Shown piece after piece: positions 24,423 to 35,949 of a DNA stretch of 64,000 nt. Location: positions 31,377,128 to 31,441,127 of the forward strand of contig OX578280.1 of assembly GCA_951217055.1 (NCBI GenBank). The letters are read 5' to 3'. The notes under the pieces were generated by a model that was not told the DNA's origin, searched no databases, and worked only from the letters and a program-made list of their open reading frames with translations. Position 1 is the first letter of the stretch; every line of letters starts with the position of its first letter. The stretch is from Gerris lacustris (Eukaryota; Arthropoda; Insecta; Hemiptera; Gerridae). The position numbers and the translations under genes were made by a program.

Positions 24423-27400
24423 TTAAATAAAGGTGTCATTAATATTGATTTTTATCAATTTTATAACGGGTCTACGATAAACCCCGAACTTTGTTTTTAT
24501 ATCTACCGTTCGAATTTTATTATCAGGCCCTGGATATATTTGTTTAATTATACCTGTTAACCAAATATTTCTAGGCTGTCCTTCATCCATTAATCTGACA
24601 ATATCACCAACGTTAAGCGAAGTTCCATCTTTCCACCATTTCTTCCTTCTGGATAAACTAGGAAGGTACTCCTTCAACCAACGTTTCCAAAATTGGTCAG
24701 CCAAGCTTTGGGATATGTTCCATTGTTTCTTTATGTTGATATTCACGTTAAAGTTCGGTATTGTGCATTTTGTACCCACTAGGATGTCATTAGGGGTAAG
24801 GCTGACAGGATCTTCATGGTTTACTGAAACATAGGTCAGTGGTCGACTGTTTATTATATTTTCCACTTCACAGAGCGCTGTAGTTAGAGTTTCTTCCTTG
24901 ATAACTTGTTCATTAAGGATTGTCCTGAGTGCTGTTTTCACACTACGCACTAGTCGTTCCCAAGAACCTCCCATGTGCGGTGCAGCAGGTGTTATGAATC
25001 TCCATCTCACACCCTTACCTGCACAAAATTTACCTATGTTGTCACTGTCTAGCTCTCCAATAGATCTACTAAGTTCCTTCTCCGCGCCCCGAAAGTTTGT
25101 CCCGTTATCTGAATATATTTCATTTGGGTAGCCTCGCCGCGCTGCCATTCTTCTAATAGCCATTATGACTCCATCTGATGTTAGTGATGATGCGACTTCA
25201 ACGTGGACTGCCCGAATAGATAAACATGTGAAAAGAGCCCCATACCGCTTTTCTCGTCGACGGCCGATCTTGACTGCCAGAGGCCCGAAATAGTCAAGGC
25301 CTACACACGTGAATGGTCTAGAGTAATTTGTAACTCGACATTCTGGTAATGGTGACATCTCTGGAACCGATGGTCTTGACTTGTCTTTTTGGCATTTCAC
25401 ACACGTATATCTGCAACGTCTTACAATAGGTCTAACGTTATTTATCCAAAATCTTTGGAAAAGTGCATTTACAATGGTTTCTTGCCCTTGATGTGCAAAC
25501 TTAACATGATAGTCAAGCACGAGTAGTTTAGTGAGTCTGTGTTTAGGGTCAAGTATGATTGGTTTCTTCACTTCTAAGTTCAGATCAGGGCTGAGAAGCA
25601 GTCTACTTTTTAAGTGAATTAATCCCTCTTCCATCACAGGGCTCAAACTAAGAAGCTCACTCTTATTAGAAACGGAATCACCTTTAGCTAACTGCTTGTA
25701 CTCTTCTTTAAATGACTCTTGTTGTGCTAGCTTCAAACATTCCACTTCTGCTTTTTGTAGCTCCTCAGCAGTCAAATATTTATCTGATAATTTTGTCTTT
25801 GTCTTATTTACATTATTAATAAATCTTAAGACCCAGCCCATACAACCTACTACTCTTGCATATTTTGAGAAGCGACTAAATTCAATAATGGGTGTCTGTT
25901 GATCTATCACAAATACTAATTCCTTCTTTGTCTCGATATCCATAAACTGTGATTTAAGGTCCATGTCTTCTTTAGGTTTAGGCCAAGAGTCTTCATTATT
26001 TTTCAGGAACGATGGGCCGTTCAACCACCTCACGGACTCAAGAGATTTGATGTTCACATCTCTTGTGGCCTCGTCTGCTACATTATCCTTAGAACTAATC
26101 CATCTCCAGTCCTCCCTACATGTAAGTCTTTGTATTTCGTCCAATCGTCTAAACACGTACTGCTTATATCTAGTTGGGTCTGAATTTATTCTGTACCATG
26201 TTATTGTTGAGTCAGTCCAGTATATAGTTTTGTTAATAGTCAAAGTATGTCCTTTAATAATAAAGTCTTTTAGTCTGGCAGCTAGCACAGCTGCCTGCAG
26301 CTCTAGTCTAGGTATAGTCATAGGTTTAGTGGGTGCTACACGAGCTTTAGAAAAAATAAATGTAGTCTCCACATTCCCTTTTACATCTTCAAGTCTCAGA
26401 TAGGCTACGGCTGCATATGCCCGGCTACTAGCATCGCAAAATATGTGAAGTTGTGTGTCTTTTAAGTCTGATTGATCACTTCTGTAACATCTAGGTATTC
26501 TTAATGTTTTAATTGTTTTTAGTTCACATATCCACCTTTGCCACTGAGGTACCAACTCTCCACTGATAGGCTCATCCCAATCTGTATAGGTCTTCCATAC
26601 ATCTTGCATCATTATTCGACCTTTAATTGTTATGGGTGATAAGAAACCTAATGGGTCAAATAACGACATTATCAATTTTAGTGCTTGTCTTTTGGTTGGC
26701 AAAGTGTTCATATTAGCGAGCTGCTCCTTGTCATTTATTAAAATTGACTGAAAATTAAACACATCCTCTCTGTAGTTCCAAGCTAAACCTAATACCCTCT
26801 CTACAGGTGATGCTAATTCGTCCTGATAATTTTTTGTCTGTTTCTCCAATGGTATGTGACTCATGAAATCAACAGAGTTGCTAACAAAGTTCCGAATATT
26901 GAAACCTCCTGCCTGAAATACCTGAATAACCTCTTTGGCTATCTTCACTGCCTCTTGAACTGTATTCTTCGATTCAAGGTAATCGTCCATATAGAGCTGA
27001 GTCTTTATAGCACTAACTGCATCTGGATATAACTCTTTAAAAGTTTCAGCATTTCTTCTTGTTACGTACATAGCTATAGTTGGTGAGCACACAGCTCCAA
27101 AAATCATTACAGACATGATCATTTCTTTGGGAGGTTGGTTTCTCTCCCTTCCCCGCCACAGGAACCTTTGTGCCCATTGGTCTTCTGGTCTTATCTTAAC
27201 TTGATGGAACATTTCTTGAATATCTGCTATGAATGCTACCTTGTGTTGACGAAATAAGAATAACAATGTTATTAAGTTGTTAAACAAGTCTGGTCCCGTT
27301 AAAAGATTGTCATTCAAACTTATTCCATTTACCTTAGCCGCAGCATCAAAGACAAACCTAAATTTATTAGGTTTCCTTGGGTTATTGACTGGAAAATGAG

Positions 27401-29927
27401 GTAAGTACCATGTATTCGGATGTTCTTCTGTAGCTTGATCTTTACTCAATTCTCTTGCATATCCTTTTCTTATGTAGTCCTCAATTTGCTCACAATATTG
27501 TTGACATAGTTTCTCATTGCTGTCCATTTTCTTTTCTACATACTTTAAGCGTTTCACCGCTGCTGTTCTACTTTCTGGAAGTATAACATCTATATTTTTC
27601 CAGAGTAGGCCAACTTCCCAATGTCCGTCCTCTGTCTGTCTACAAGTTTTTTCTATCATGTCTATAGCTCGAATGTCGTCTTCACTCAAAGTTTCTTTTT
27701 TCCCTTTGTCATAGTAGTCTGGGAAGTCAATTTCGAACATTCTCCCTACCAGTTGTTTTATTTCGTCATCCGTATTGTCCTGTGTGAAAAATGTAAACTC
27801 ATGGTCAACTCTGTCCTGATACCTGTTATTACAAGTTAGTCCGTGAACTACCCATCCAAGTTTTGTCTTTGAAGCCATAGGAGCATTTCTGGGCCCCTCA
27901 ACCACTTGCCTAGCTACCGTCAAGTCGATATTGTCCTGTCCTATTAAAAGTAACGGTCGCTTGTCAGTAAGTGTTTGAAAAGGAATGTCCCGTAAGTGCC
28001 TCCACTTAGTTTTCAAATCTTTACATTTGATTGTCTGGACTGGCAGTTTAAGTTTTGATATTGTCCTTACATTTTTTAATTCAAATATTTCCTCAGTGTC
28101 TCCTTTAACTTTAACACTAACTGATTGTGAATTTTCCTCTTTATGTGTCTGTTCGTTAGTCCAGGAAATGTTTAGTGGAACCTTACAACCTGATAAATTT
28201 AATTCTTTGGCTAGATCTGCATCTAACAGGGTAACTGTGGAAGCTTCATCTAGCAAAGCATGAACTTCAATTTGCTTATTGTTTTGTCCTATCAGTGTAA
28301 GTGGAATGACTCTGAGTAAAATTTTAATTTTTTCTTGACTGTCAGTATGGTGTCCAACAATTTCCGCCGTCTTGTTCTTAAAATTTTTTGTTTGCTTATC
28401 TGTCAGTTTTGTGTGTGTGATAGTAGGTTTGGTCACTTTCCTGTCTGTGTGTAACATTCTGTGGTGTCTGAGTTCACACCCGGGGGAGGTGCACTTTTCT
28501 TTCACCTGGCAAAGTCGGATTTGATGCCGTGGCTTTAAACAAGAAAAACATCGTTTAAACTTAGTGACTAATGTCCATCTATCATTAACACTCATTTCTT
28601 GAAACTTAGGGCAGTCCTCCCATTTTAAACATTTTTGCTCACATATAAGGCACTGGTATGAATTTATAGTTTTGCTTTGATCGTCAATAACTTGTTTTTC
28701 AGGATAAGCAGCCAGGGTGTAGTCCCTAGTCTTCCTCTTCTCGTCCATCTTTCCCTCTGTCTGAGGGAGAGGAGTTATTAAGGAGGCAGCGTCAGCTATG
28801 CTGCTTAACCAGATAGAAAAATCCTCCACTGTTAAATATTTCATTTGATTTTTTGTAGCATGTAATCCCCAACTTAATCTCATGTGAGCAGATAATTTAC
28901 CGACAAGTTCTTTTAGCAGTTGAGGATTTTGAAGGTAGTGGTAATGCTTTAATGATTTTACAATTACCACTAGATTCCTCACCGTGTCACTAAAATCCAC
29001 GAGAGCTTCAGTTTTGTATTCCTTTTGGAAAGGACAATTTCGAATTTTATTTATTATAGATTCAACAATGTAATCTGGTCTGCCAAAACGTTTTGATAAA
29101 ATTTGTATAATTTCGTTTACATTGTTTGGATATATTAATAGGGATTTAACAACTTGTCTAGCTTTATCCTTGAGTGACCTCTGAAGTCTATGCAAGTTTT
29201 CTAGGTCTGAGAAACCAAAAATCTCTGTAGACCTATTAAACTCTTCAATCCACAAAGGCCACTCCTCAATGTCACCACCGAACACAGGCAAATCTCTAGG
29301 TACTGGTAGTCTAGTAAAATTTGGATATTTAGCTGTATCATGTGGATGTCTGTAATGTTCAGTCTTATCTAAAAAATTTGGATATTTAACTGTCTCATGT
29401 GGATTTCTGTAATGTTCAGTCTTATCTATGTCATTTATTTTATTATAATTATTGTCACTGTCATTTAGCCATGTCTGTACTCTAAGTCGTGAGATGTCAG
29501 TTCTAGTATCAGTCCTACTTTTAGCAGACGAACACTTGCTGCTTTTACTCTTATAACTGTCATTATCTAAGACACTTAGTTCACGTTGTTGCACAATTAA
29601 TTTTTTCTTAGCTTCTAATTCAGCCAATTTAGCTTCTGCTCTTACTCTTGCTTCCTCTATCTCTAACTCAGCTAGATCAGCCAGAGCACGAGCTTCAGCC
29701 TCATACTTTTCTTTCCTCTTAGAGCTAGCTGAAGATGCTTTTGATTTTCTACTAAGGGCAGGAGTCACATTGGTAGAATTAGGAATTATTGCAGAGGACT
29801 CTATGGCAGTCTCTCCCGTATTAGCTAATTCACCCTTCTTAGATTTTTTTGTAATGGGTTGCATTATAAAGTCTTTATATTTAGCAGGCAATTGTCCTGC
29901 GTTCTCCCTTCTTTCTCTTTGAGACAT
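24423..29927 (-). CDS. BEL/Pao Gag-Pol polyprotein
   Basis: 1834 codons without a stop. Order: Lys/Glu-rich coiled coil (about 70-125); two tandem 19-residue units DKTEHYR-PH-T-KYPNF (168-204); Gag domain of the DUF1759 type (about 205-390); CCHC knuckle C460-x2-C463-x4-H468-x4-C473 and a second Cys/His group (C479-C484-H488-H493); aspartic protease with LLDEAS (558-563); reverse transcriptase with D902 and YMDD (979-982); RNase H acidic residues D1165, E1209, D1239, D1285; integrase H1474/H1479/C1509/C1512 zinc site and core D1545, D1607, E1657; and a DUF5641-like C-terminal domain (about 1735-1825). Gag and Pol are in one frame, as usual for BEL/Pao. No envelope ORF is present. The start ATG is the first in the frame, about 155 bp inside the 5' LTR. 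Confidence 0.97.
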   Translation of the reverse strand: MSQRERRENAGQLPAKYKDFIMQPITKKSKKGELANTGETAIESSAIIPNSTNVTPALSRKSKASSASSKRKEKYEAEARALADLAELEIEEARVRAEAKLAELEAKKKLIVQQRELSVLDNDSYKSKSSKCSSAKSRTDTRTDISRLRVQTWLNDSDNNYNKINDIDKTEHYRNPHETVKYPNFLDKTEHYRHPHDTAKYPNFTRLPVPRDLPVFGGDIEEWPLWIEEFNRSTEIFGFSDLENLHRLQRSLKDKARQVVKSLLIYPNNVNEIIQILSKRFGRPDYIVESIINKIRNCPFQKEYKTEALVDFSDTVRNLVVIVKSLKHYHYLQNPQLLKELVGKLSAHMRLSWGLHATKNQMKYLTVEDFSIWLSSIADAASLITPLPQTEGKMDEKRKTRDYTLAAYPEKQVIDDQSKTINSYQCLICEQKCLKWEDCPKFQEMSVNDRWTLVTKFKRCFSCLKPRHQIRLCQVKEKCTSPGCELRHHRMLHTDRKVTKPTITHTKLTDKQTKNFKNKTAEIVGHHTDSQEKIKILLRVIPLTLIGQNNKQIEVHALLDEASTVTLLDADLAKELNLSGCKVPLNISWTNEQTHKEENSQSVSVKVKGDTEEIFELKNVRTISKLKLPVQTIKCKDLKTKWRHLRDIPFQTLTDKRPLLLIGQDNIDLTVARQVVEGPRNAPMASKTKLGWVVHGLTCNNRYQDRVDHEFTFFTQDNTDDEIKQLVGRMFEIDFPDYYDKGKKETLSEDDIRAIDMIEKTCRQTEDGHWEVGLLWKNIDVILPESRTAAVKRLKYVEKKMDSNEKLCQQYCEQIEDYIRKGYARELSKDQATEEHPNTWYLPHFPVNNPRKPNKFRFVFDAAAKVNGISLNDNLLTGPDLFNNLITLLFLFRQHKVAFIADIQEMFHQVKIRPEDQWAQRFLWRGRERNQPPKEMIMSVMIFGAVCSPTIAMYVTRRNAETFKELYPDAVSAIKTQLYMDDYLESKNTVQEAVKIAKEVIQVFQAGGFNIRNFVSNSVDFMSHIPLEKQTKNYQDELASPVERVLGLAWNYREDVFNFQSILINDKEQLANMNTLPTKRQALKLIMSLFDPLGFLSPITIKGRIMMQDVWKTYTDWDEPISGELVPQWQRWICELKTIKTLRIPRCYRSDQSDLKDTQLHIFCDASSRAYAAVAYLRLEDVKGNVETTFIFSKARVAPTKPMTIPRLELQAAVLAARLKDFIIKGHTLTINKTIYWTDSTITWYRINSDPTRYKQYVFRRLDEIQRLTCREDWRWISSKDNVADEATRDVNIKSLESVRWLNGPSFLKNNEDSWPKPKEDMDLKSQFMDIETKKELVFVIDQQTPIIEFSRFSKYARVVGCMGWVLRFINNVNKTKTKLSDKYLTAEELQKAEVECLKLAQQESFKEEYKQLAKGDSVSNKSELLSLSPVMEEGLIHLKSRLLLSPDLNLEVKKPIILDPKHRLTKLLVLDYHVKFAHQGQETIVNALFQRFWINNVRPIVRRCRYTCVKCQKDKSRPSVPEMSPLPECRVTNYSRPFTCVGLDYFGPLAVKIGRRREKRYGALFTCLSIRAVHVEVASSLTSDGVIMAIRRMAARRGYPNEIYSDNGTNFRGAEKELSRSIGELDSDNIGKFCAGKGVRWRFITPAAPHMGGSWERLVRSVKTALRTILNEQVIKEETLTTALCEVENIINSRPLTYVSVNHEDPVSLTPNDILVGTKCTIPNFNVNINIKKQWNISQSLADQFWKRWLKEYLPSLSRRKKWWKDGTSLNVGDIVRLMDEGQPRNIWLTGIIKQIYPGPDNKIRTVDIKTKFGVYRRPVIKLIKININDTFI

Positions 29928-30063
29928 AATGATATCTAGTAAAGGTTTTAAATTATATAAAAGAAAATAAAAATGTTAAAATTCACTCAAGGTCTGCGAA
30001 CTTCTGATGTCTGTTTTTTTTTTTTTTTTTTTACACAGAGAAAAAACACTACCGGTGTTTTTC

Positions 30064-30081
30064 TCCCGGGTTTCGGCACCA
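30064..30081 (-). other. tRNA-Phe primer binding site
   Basis: The minus strand reads TGGTGCCGAAACCCGGGA, complementary to the 3' end of eukaryotic tRNA-Phe (acceptor strand TTTCGGC, discriminator A, CCA, plus part of the T stem). It sits one base inside the 5' LTR, the normal site for minus-strand DNA priming. Confidence 0.85.
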
Positions 30082-30082
30082 A

Positions 30083-30244
30083 TGTTGCTGCTGGGTCTGC
30101 AACTTACTTCTTTTTCTTATTTCTTAGTCAAAGAATAAGTATTTTTTTAACTCACTTTTATATTTTTGATACCAAACAAAATCAAGACTGACAATTCAAT
30201 CATTTTTGACATATATTTAAATTTAAACAAGTATATCCAGAACA
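30083..30244 (-). repeat. BEL/Pao 5' LTR
   Basis: 162 bp, same sequence as the 3' LTR. It should carry the element's promoter. No clear TATA box assignment was made. Confidence 0.95.
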
Positions 30245-30749
30245 TAATGAATAAAACTTAAAATGGAATTTAAATAGTTAAGATGATTTCTTAAAAAGAA
30301 ATTATAATAATTGTACTAATAATTTGTACACCAAAAATGTTAAAATAATCGTAATTTCTTTATTTAAGAACCGATTTCAATAATTATGGTACCGTAAGAT
30401 TTGCATTAAAAAATTCTACAACTTTTGTCTCTAGCAAAATTTATTCATAACTACTGGTTTTCATAGAATTTGACTTTTAAAATTTGAAATGGCCGCCATT
30501 TTGAAATTTGAAAACTAATATTTTTGGAAATTTTAGGTATCGTAGTAAGACATCTGTCAAGTTCCATAAAAATATCTTGAAGGATTTTTGATTTTTTTTT
30601 TTTTTTTTTCAAAAGAAATACAAAATGGCAGATTACGGCGAAACAAAGCCGACATCGAAAAAAAGTAACAGCATTTTCGACTTATTTTCTCATGTAGAAA
30701 GAACCCTGTTCTGAATAGCGCGCTAAGCTTTTTTGGGACACCCTGTATA

Positions 30750-31403
30750 ATATATTGTATATTTTGCCTCCAATATTTTTACTTACAAGTATTTTTTCCT
30801 TCTTTAAATTGAATATACATAATACCTTATGTACGAGAACACGCACTATGTAAAGTTTGGAAGTTCATAATATAAGTATGAAATACCAAATTTTCCAGCG
30901 TTATGTTGTTTCTTTTTTTTTTAGTTCTGTTGTTACCTGATTACAAATGGAGAGAATTCTTTTAACAACGCGTTTACAGAGTGAATTATTAATCGAGGGT
31001 CTGTAGAAGGATGTGGATTCGAGAACTTCATAAAATATACCAGAACAATATCTACCCATTTCGAAAAGGATTTATTCAACCCTCGACGAAACTTTTAGCC
31101 AAAGTATCGTCTTTTTTAAAATACATATTTACCATGAAGCCCACGTAATCCTGAAGAAAAACAAAAAAATGAAACATTGATAAATACATTTTGGACACAT
31201 AAAGGATAAAAAAAACACCTAAAAATAAACTTTAGGCATTCTTATTGTTTTCCATATGCCATGAAATATTAATAAAGTTCCAACGATATGAAAATAAATG
31301 TGACAAACTTTAAAAAATCGTGGGTTTATGTCAGAGTTTCGACATAAAATAGTTGTAATGATATCTAAATGTAAAGAATATAATTACTAAAGTTATATAT
31401 CTG

Positions 31404-31451
<48 letters not shown>

Positions 31452-31600
31452 AGCTTCATTTACTAAAAGAAATATAATATTATTAATTGTTGGTACTTTT
31501 TTTAAATCGTTAATTACCTGTTGTTTTTTTTTTTAGAATATAATTAATTATAATACATTTGTTTGACTAAATAAGTATTTAAAAAAAGGGTCGTTTAGTC
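30750..31600. other. AT-rich stretch with A44 tract
   Basis: No gene is seen. A pure run of about 44 A at 31406-31449 may be a retroposon tail on the plus strand, but the sequence before it has no recognisable body. Confidence 0.45.
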
Positions 31601-31859
31601 CAATGTACTTTGAGACGAAGGGATGTCACATTTCCGTTTTTATAATGGGAGTAACAGTCGAAAGCAGAACATTCCTGAACCTTATTTGGGTCACTACTCC
31701 CCTCTTGTATATTTATAAGGGAAGTAACAATCTAAAGAAGTGCCCTTTTTTTAGAAGAAGAAAGAAACATAGACCAGAAAGGTGGATTAGGATAATCCTA
31801 GGATAGTCCTAGGGCGTAAAGTTCACTCCCTCTGTAAAAAAATAATATGGTATAGAGGA

Positions 31860-32118
31860 TAAATATTTTGGAGGACCAAGATATAGTGAGATTTATGGAG
31901 GCAGGAAGGATAAGATGGGTTGGACATATCGAAAGAATGGATTATGGAAGGAAAACGTAGTTGGAAAAAGAAGGAATTGTAGACAAAGGAGTAGATGGAG
32001 AAGGACCTGAGTATCCTTTGGAGCTCAAGGTTGGAGACAGATAGCACAAGGCATGGAAGGCATTAACTCGAGAGGCCAAGGGCCACTCTGGCCTGTAGCG
32101 CTATGGAGTAAGTAAGAA
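31860..32118 (+). pseudogene. LINE ORF 3' end, decayed
   Basis: Reads in broken frames RIRWVGHIERMDYGRK and, further on, KALTREAKGHSGL, then a stop. This is the typical end of an arthropod non-LTR ORF (R-x-R-W-x-G-H-x-x-R-M, and W-x-x-L-T-x-E-A-K-x-H-x-G-L). It is the segment that would follow the one at 1555-1860. It is frame-shifted and not functional. Confidence 0.65.
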
Positions 32119-32385
32119 TGGTGGAGGAATGGTTGTCATTTGTTTGAAAAGGATTAACATAAAAGTGGAAAACTGAAGTTAAAGAATATTTTATTTTTAT
32201 TAGTGGGATTTAGAAAAAACAAAAATGCTTTATAATATAAAATCCTGCGTATAGGAACAACTTGTGTAAAATGTATTATATATATCGTAGGATAATTGTA
32301 TCATTTTGTTTTGTAATATGTCTCATTTTTAAAGTAAAGTAGTAGAATGACTGTGACATTCGTTTAAATTAAATTTTGAAACATG

Positions 32386-32624
<239 letters not shown>

Positions 32625-33019
32625 TTATTTATTTTTTTATTTTATTTTATTTTTTTTTAAACGCTTCTCTTAAACGGCCTCTTTAAGAAGGCTATAGATA
32701 CACATATGACATACACACCAACTTAATTATGAACTGTGATTTTATGTATTATTAAAATAGTAAGAAATAGGAACTTGGTTACATACAGATTAGTAAATTA
32801 ATCATAATAATTGTATCAGAAATATGATAGAACATTGTTTGAAGATTTGTAATTTTATGTCAGTTTGTGTGTTTAGAAAATGAAGTTGACTGAAGATAAC
32901 TCTGCATATGAGTCGAAACTTCTCAAGATGGAATAGTTGATGTGCTTTTCGGTACTTCGTTAGATTGTTACTCCCCTGTGTTTTTTTTTTTAGAATATGA
33001 ATAACTTTTACAAAATAAC

Positions 33020-33200
33020 TATTAAGACAAAGGGATGTTTAGAACAATGTACTTTGGGACAAAGGAATATCACACTTCTGTTATTATAAGGGGAGTAACA
33101 GTCTAAAGAAGAACATTTCGCGCTCCTTCTTTAGATTGATACTCCCCTTTGTTTTCTTTATAAGGGTAGTAACAATCTAAAGAAGTGCCCATTTTTTTAC
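33020..33200. repeat. short dispersed repeat with AAAGAAG/ACTCCCC blocks
   Basis: The order GACAAAGGGATGTTTAG, GTACTTTGGGACAAAGG, GGGGAGTAACAGTCTAAAG and TTTAGATTGATACTCCCC also appears, slightly changed, at 31590-31760, and part of it in the hairpin at 61820-62027. The last two blocks form an inverted repeat. Confidence 0.55.
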
Positions 33201-34430
33201 ACCTAAACATCCATCAAATTGTTCCTATACTTAGAATTAATCAGGTGTACCTACTACCTACGCATTAAATTATTATTAATTTAATCCCTCAACAATAAAA
33301 TCCTGCTAGTTCAAACCACTAAAAAATTGTACTATTTTCATGATCTTTTGTACAGGGTGTTTAATTTTTCGAAATCTTTAAAAATTATCAAGAGTGAACT
33401 ACAAATAATTTAACGGCATCGAATAATATTATTTAGAAATGTATTTTAAGATTTGAAAATTGTTTAGTTTATTTTCTGAATTATTAAATTTTAGTTTTGT
33501 TATTGTTATCATTTAATTAGATATCTTAGTGGCCGCTTGAGGCAGTGTAGTAGAGCCGACCTATGCTTTACTAGATAACCACGTGCAACGTGTCGTACCA
33601 AATATGTACTTCATTTTTCCAACTATATCTATATAAATGTATCTGCTTTTTCAATATTCAAATAATATATTTGCAAAAAAGTAAGTGGTGGATGGTGGAT
33701 CCCGTAGTGTTTATATTATAAGCATTATCACAACCAATCTAACAAGATTATTTCCTGAAATATTGAGATTTAGTTTCATTTTACAAAAATAAACAATAAG
33801 CTAACATTAACAAATATTAAACATTAAATTTTAATAATAATTAAATAAGTTAATAGCGTGGATAAGCTATAGGATAAAATTAAACAGGCCATTGTCAATA
33901 CTATTTATTAATTATCCTGCAGCAAGTTCAAAATTCCTGTTAGATAATTTATAAATTAAGTCAAAACATACGCAGTAGTAGTTGGCAATACATTTACATT
34001 GTATTTTCTTAATTTTTATTTAAACGCTGTTGAAGTTTCTGTGATAGTTGTTTTCTCATTTAGTGTAAATAAAATATAAGAATTATTAATTACAGTTGTG
34101 AAACTAAACAAAACTTCGTTGTATTCTTTACTGTTAGCTTAATATTTAATTTGTAAGTTTTTTGTTTAAGCTAAAATAACAATTTAATGTTTCCTTGTTT
34201 CTTGTAATTAAGTTCCAATGAAAGGTATTTTTTTCATTTTTTATTATTGTATCATTACCTTATATTTTGTATTTTATGTATAGTTTACATAAAAAAAGTT
34301 TACTCGTAAACCCAAAATAAAGAAATATTTACCCTCTACTACTCTATTGTGGGACATATTGTAAAACTGTACTAATATTATTCACCAGACGCTTGCACCT
34401 GGTGGATAATTTTTAAGGAGGGAGACAAAA

Positions 34431-35890
34431 GTCCGTGATCATGGAGTAATTCTTGATAATAAGCTCAAATTTGGTGTAAAAGTAGATGCGGTTGTCTAAA
34501 AAGCTTTAGAAACGTTAGGCCTAATACGATCTATCACAGCTTAATTGCCATAAGATTGTTCCGTTCAACTCTATTTAGCTTTAGCTCGGCCGATCTTGGA
34601 GTATTGTGTATCGGCATAGAATAATTTAACTTAGACCTTATCAAATTAGACTAATTGGCGTGGCTTATAACTTCCTCACATCCTATCACACTTCATTGAT
34701 TTTATGCTTTTATAACCCATTATATTTCTGATTTGTTTGTTTCTCCCGTTTCTTTAATCTGTCAAAATTGTTTTGATTTTATATAAGAACAATTTATCAA
34801 AGGTTAAAGAGCGTTGGTGGTTCAAATTTATCTGGAGCTATCTGCGGTTACTTTCGATAAACTATAAAAGTTTCATACAAATCAGATAAGTACTTTTGAA
34901 GCTATAGGTAAATTAATGTATGTTTGTGCGCATGTGGAAGAGAAACACATGAGCGTAGAAAGTTGAAACTTATATGGGACCAACAATAGGATACTCATGA
35001 CCTACCACCTAAACTTCATTAAAATTAGACGTGTAGTTTTTAAGATACGTTGGTTTGCAAAAATTGAACGACCTACCGACCGACAGACCGACAGACAAAC
35101 CGACAGACAGACACGGAATCAAAAATGATCCCTGATGTCTGAAAGTAAAAGTTTTACACAAATCAGATAATTACTTATGAAGCTGTAGGTCGTAGGTGTA
35201 AATGAATGTATGTTTGTGTGGATGTAGAAGAGAAGCGCAGAAAAGGAGCGCAGAAGTCCTATATGAAACTTATATATGGGACCAACAATGGGCTAATCAT
35301 GATCTACCATCCAAATTTCATTGAAATCGGACTTTTAGCATTCAAGATATCATGGTTCGCAAAAAAAAGCTACTGACAGACAGACACGGAACCAAAAATG
35401 TTCCCTAATGTCTGAAACGGATTTCTGTCTTGGAATTTTTGAAATCGGAGGTATACATTTTTTTCTTTCTTCAGAGCGATCACATAGCTTCTGTTACCTT
35501 CGGTAAGATCGGAAGCAAAATTGAAAAGGATCAACGGTAATTTATAAGAATAGTCTACTTCAGGTTCTTCTACCGAAAAATGTATTATAAGTTCGATAGA
35601 TTAGTGTCTAGACAAGGAATAGAGCGACTATTGACCCGTAGATCTGCTTTTGAAGCCCTTTACTTCGCTAAAGCTCTTGACGGCTCCCTAACTTGTTTCA
35701 GTGCAAGAGAACATGTAACAATACTTCCACAAGGATGACGGGTGGGTAGATAAATTTACGTCAAGGAAACATTTATGATATCTTCAATGTCCCGGTGTAC
35801 CCGAAACTTTAATAACCTGGATCATCTTGAATGATATAAATACTCTAAACTCGCTCAAATCTATTCTCACTATGATTTAATTTTATTTTA
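34431..35890 (+). pseudogene. LINE reverse-transcriptase C-terminal region, interrupted
   Basis: At 34431-34620 the plus strand reads VRDHGVILDNKLKFGVKVD, stop, KALETLGLIRSITA, stop, and ALARPILEYC, the pattern after the catalytic region of Jockey/R1-like reverse transcriptases. At 35590-35870 it resumes with IERLLTRRSAFEALYFAKAL and later text typical of the C-terminal tail. About 0.8-0.9 kb of tandem repeat (34862-35420) and flanks separates the two parts. It is inactive. Confidence 0.6.
34862..35420 (+). repeat. two tandem units of about 285 bp
   Basis: Both units share CAAATCAGATAA-TACTT, GGGACCAACAAT, GACAGACAGACACGGAA and AAAAATG-TCCCT-ATGTCTGAAA in order. The second unit starts near 35148. 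It is non-coding and interrupts the LINE fragment. Confidence 0.7.
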
Positions 35891-35949
35891 TTGAAGTCTT
35901 ACTATTCTTAGTTATTCTATTTTTGTAGCAATAAGTTATTATGTTATAC

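Larger units (their letters stand above)
24033..30244 (-). mobile_element. complete BEL/Pao LTR retrotransposon
   Basis: 6.2 kb element read on the minus strand. The LTRs are 24033-24194 (3') and 30083-30244 (5'). The 5-bp target duplication TAATG is present at 24028-24032 and 30245-30249. The primer site at 30064-30081 matches 18 bases of the 3' end of tRNA-Phe, one base from the LTR. A purine-rich tract (GGCCGGAGAA) precedes the 3' LTR. The internal part holds one long ORF (24423-29927). Every structural part expected for an active copy is visible. Confidence 0.95.
23564..30745. mobile_element. TA-flanked long-arm foldback element, split by a BEL/Pao insertion
   Basis: The left end C-TGGGTGTCCCAAAAAAGC and right end GCTTTTTTGGGACACCCTG are inverted, and TA flanks both sides (23562-23563, 30746-30747). 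Arms of roughly 450 bp match in reverse, including GAGAAAATAAGTCGAAAATG and a GGCGGCCATTT-type block. The retrotransposon 24033-30244 with its duplication TAATG occupies the middle. Without it the foldback is about 965 bp. It codes for nothing. Confidence 0.85.

Noticed and set aside
24898..28263. Plus-strand ORFs of 65-146 codons inside the retrotransposon
   Set aside because: Antisense shadows of the 1834-codon BEL/Pao frame.
34862..35420. CRISPR-like or satellite array
   Set aside because: Only two long units without spacer logic; a simple tandem duplication in a eukaryotic genome.
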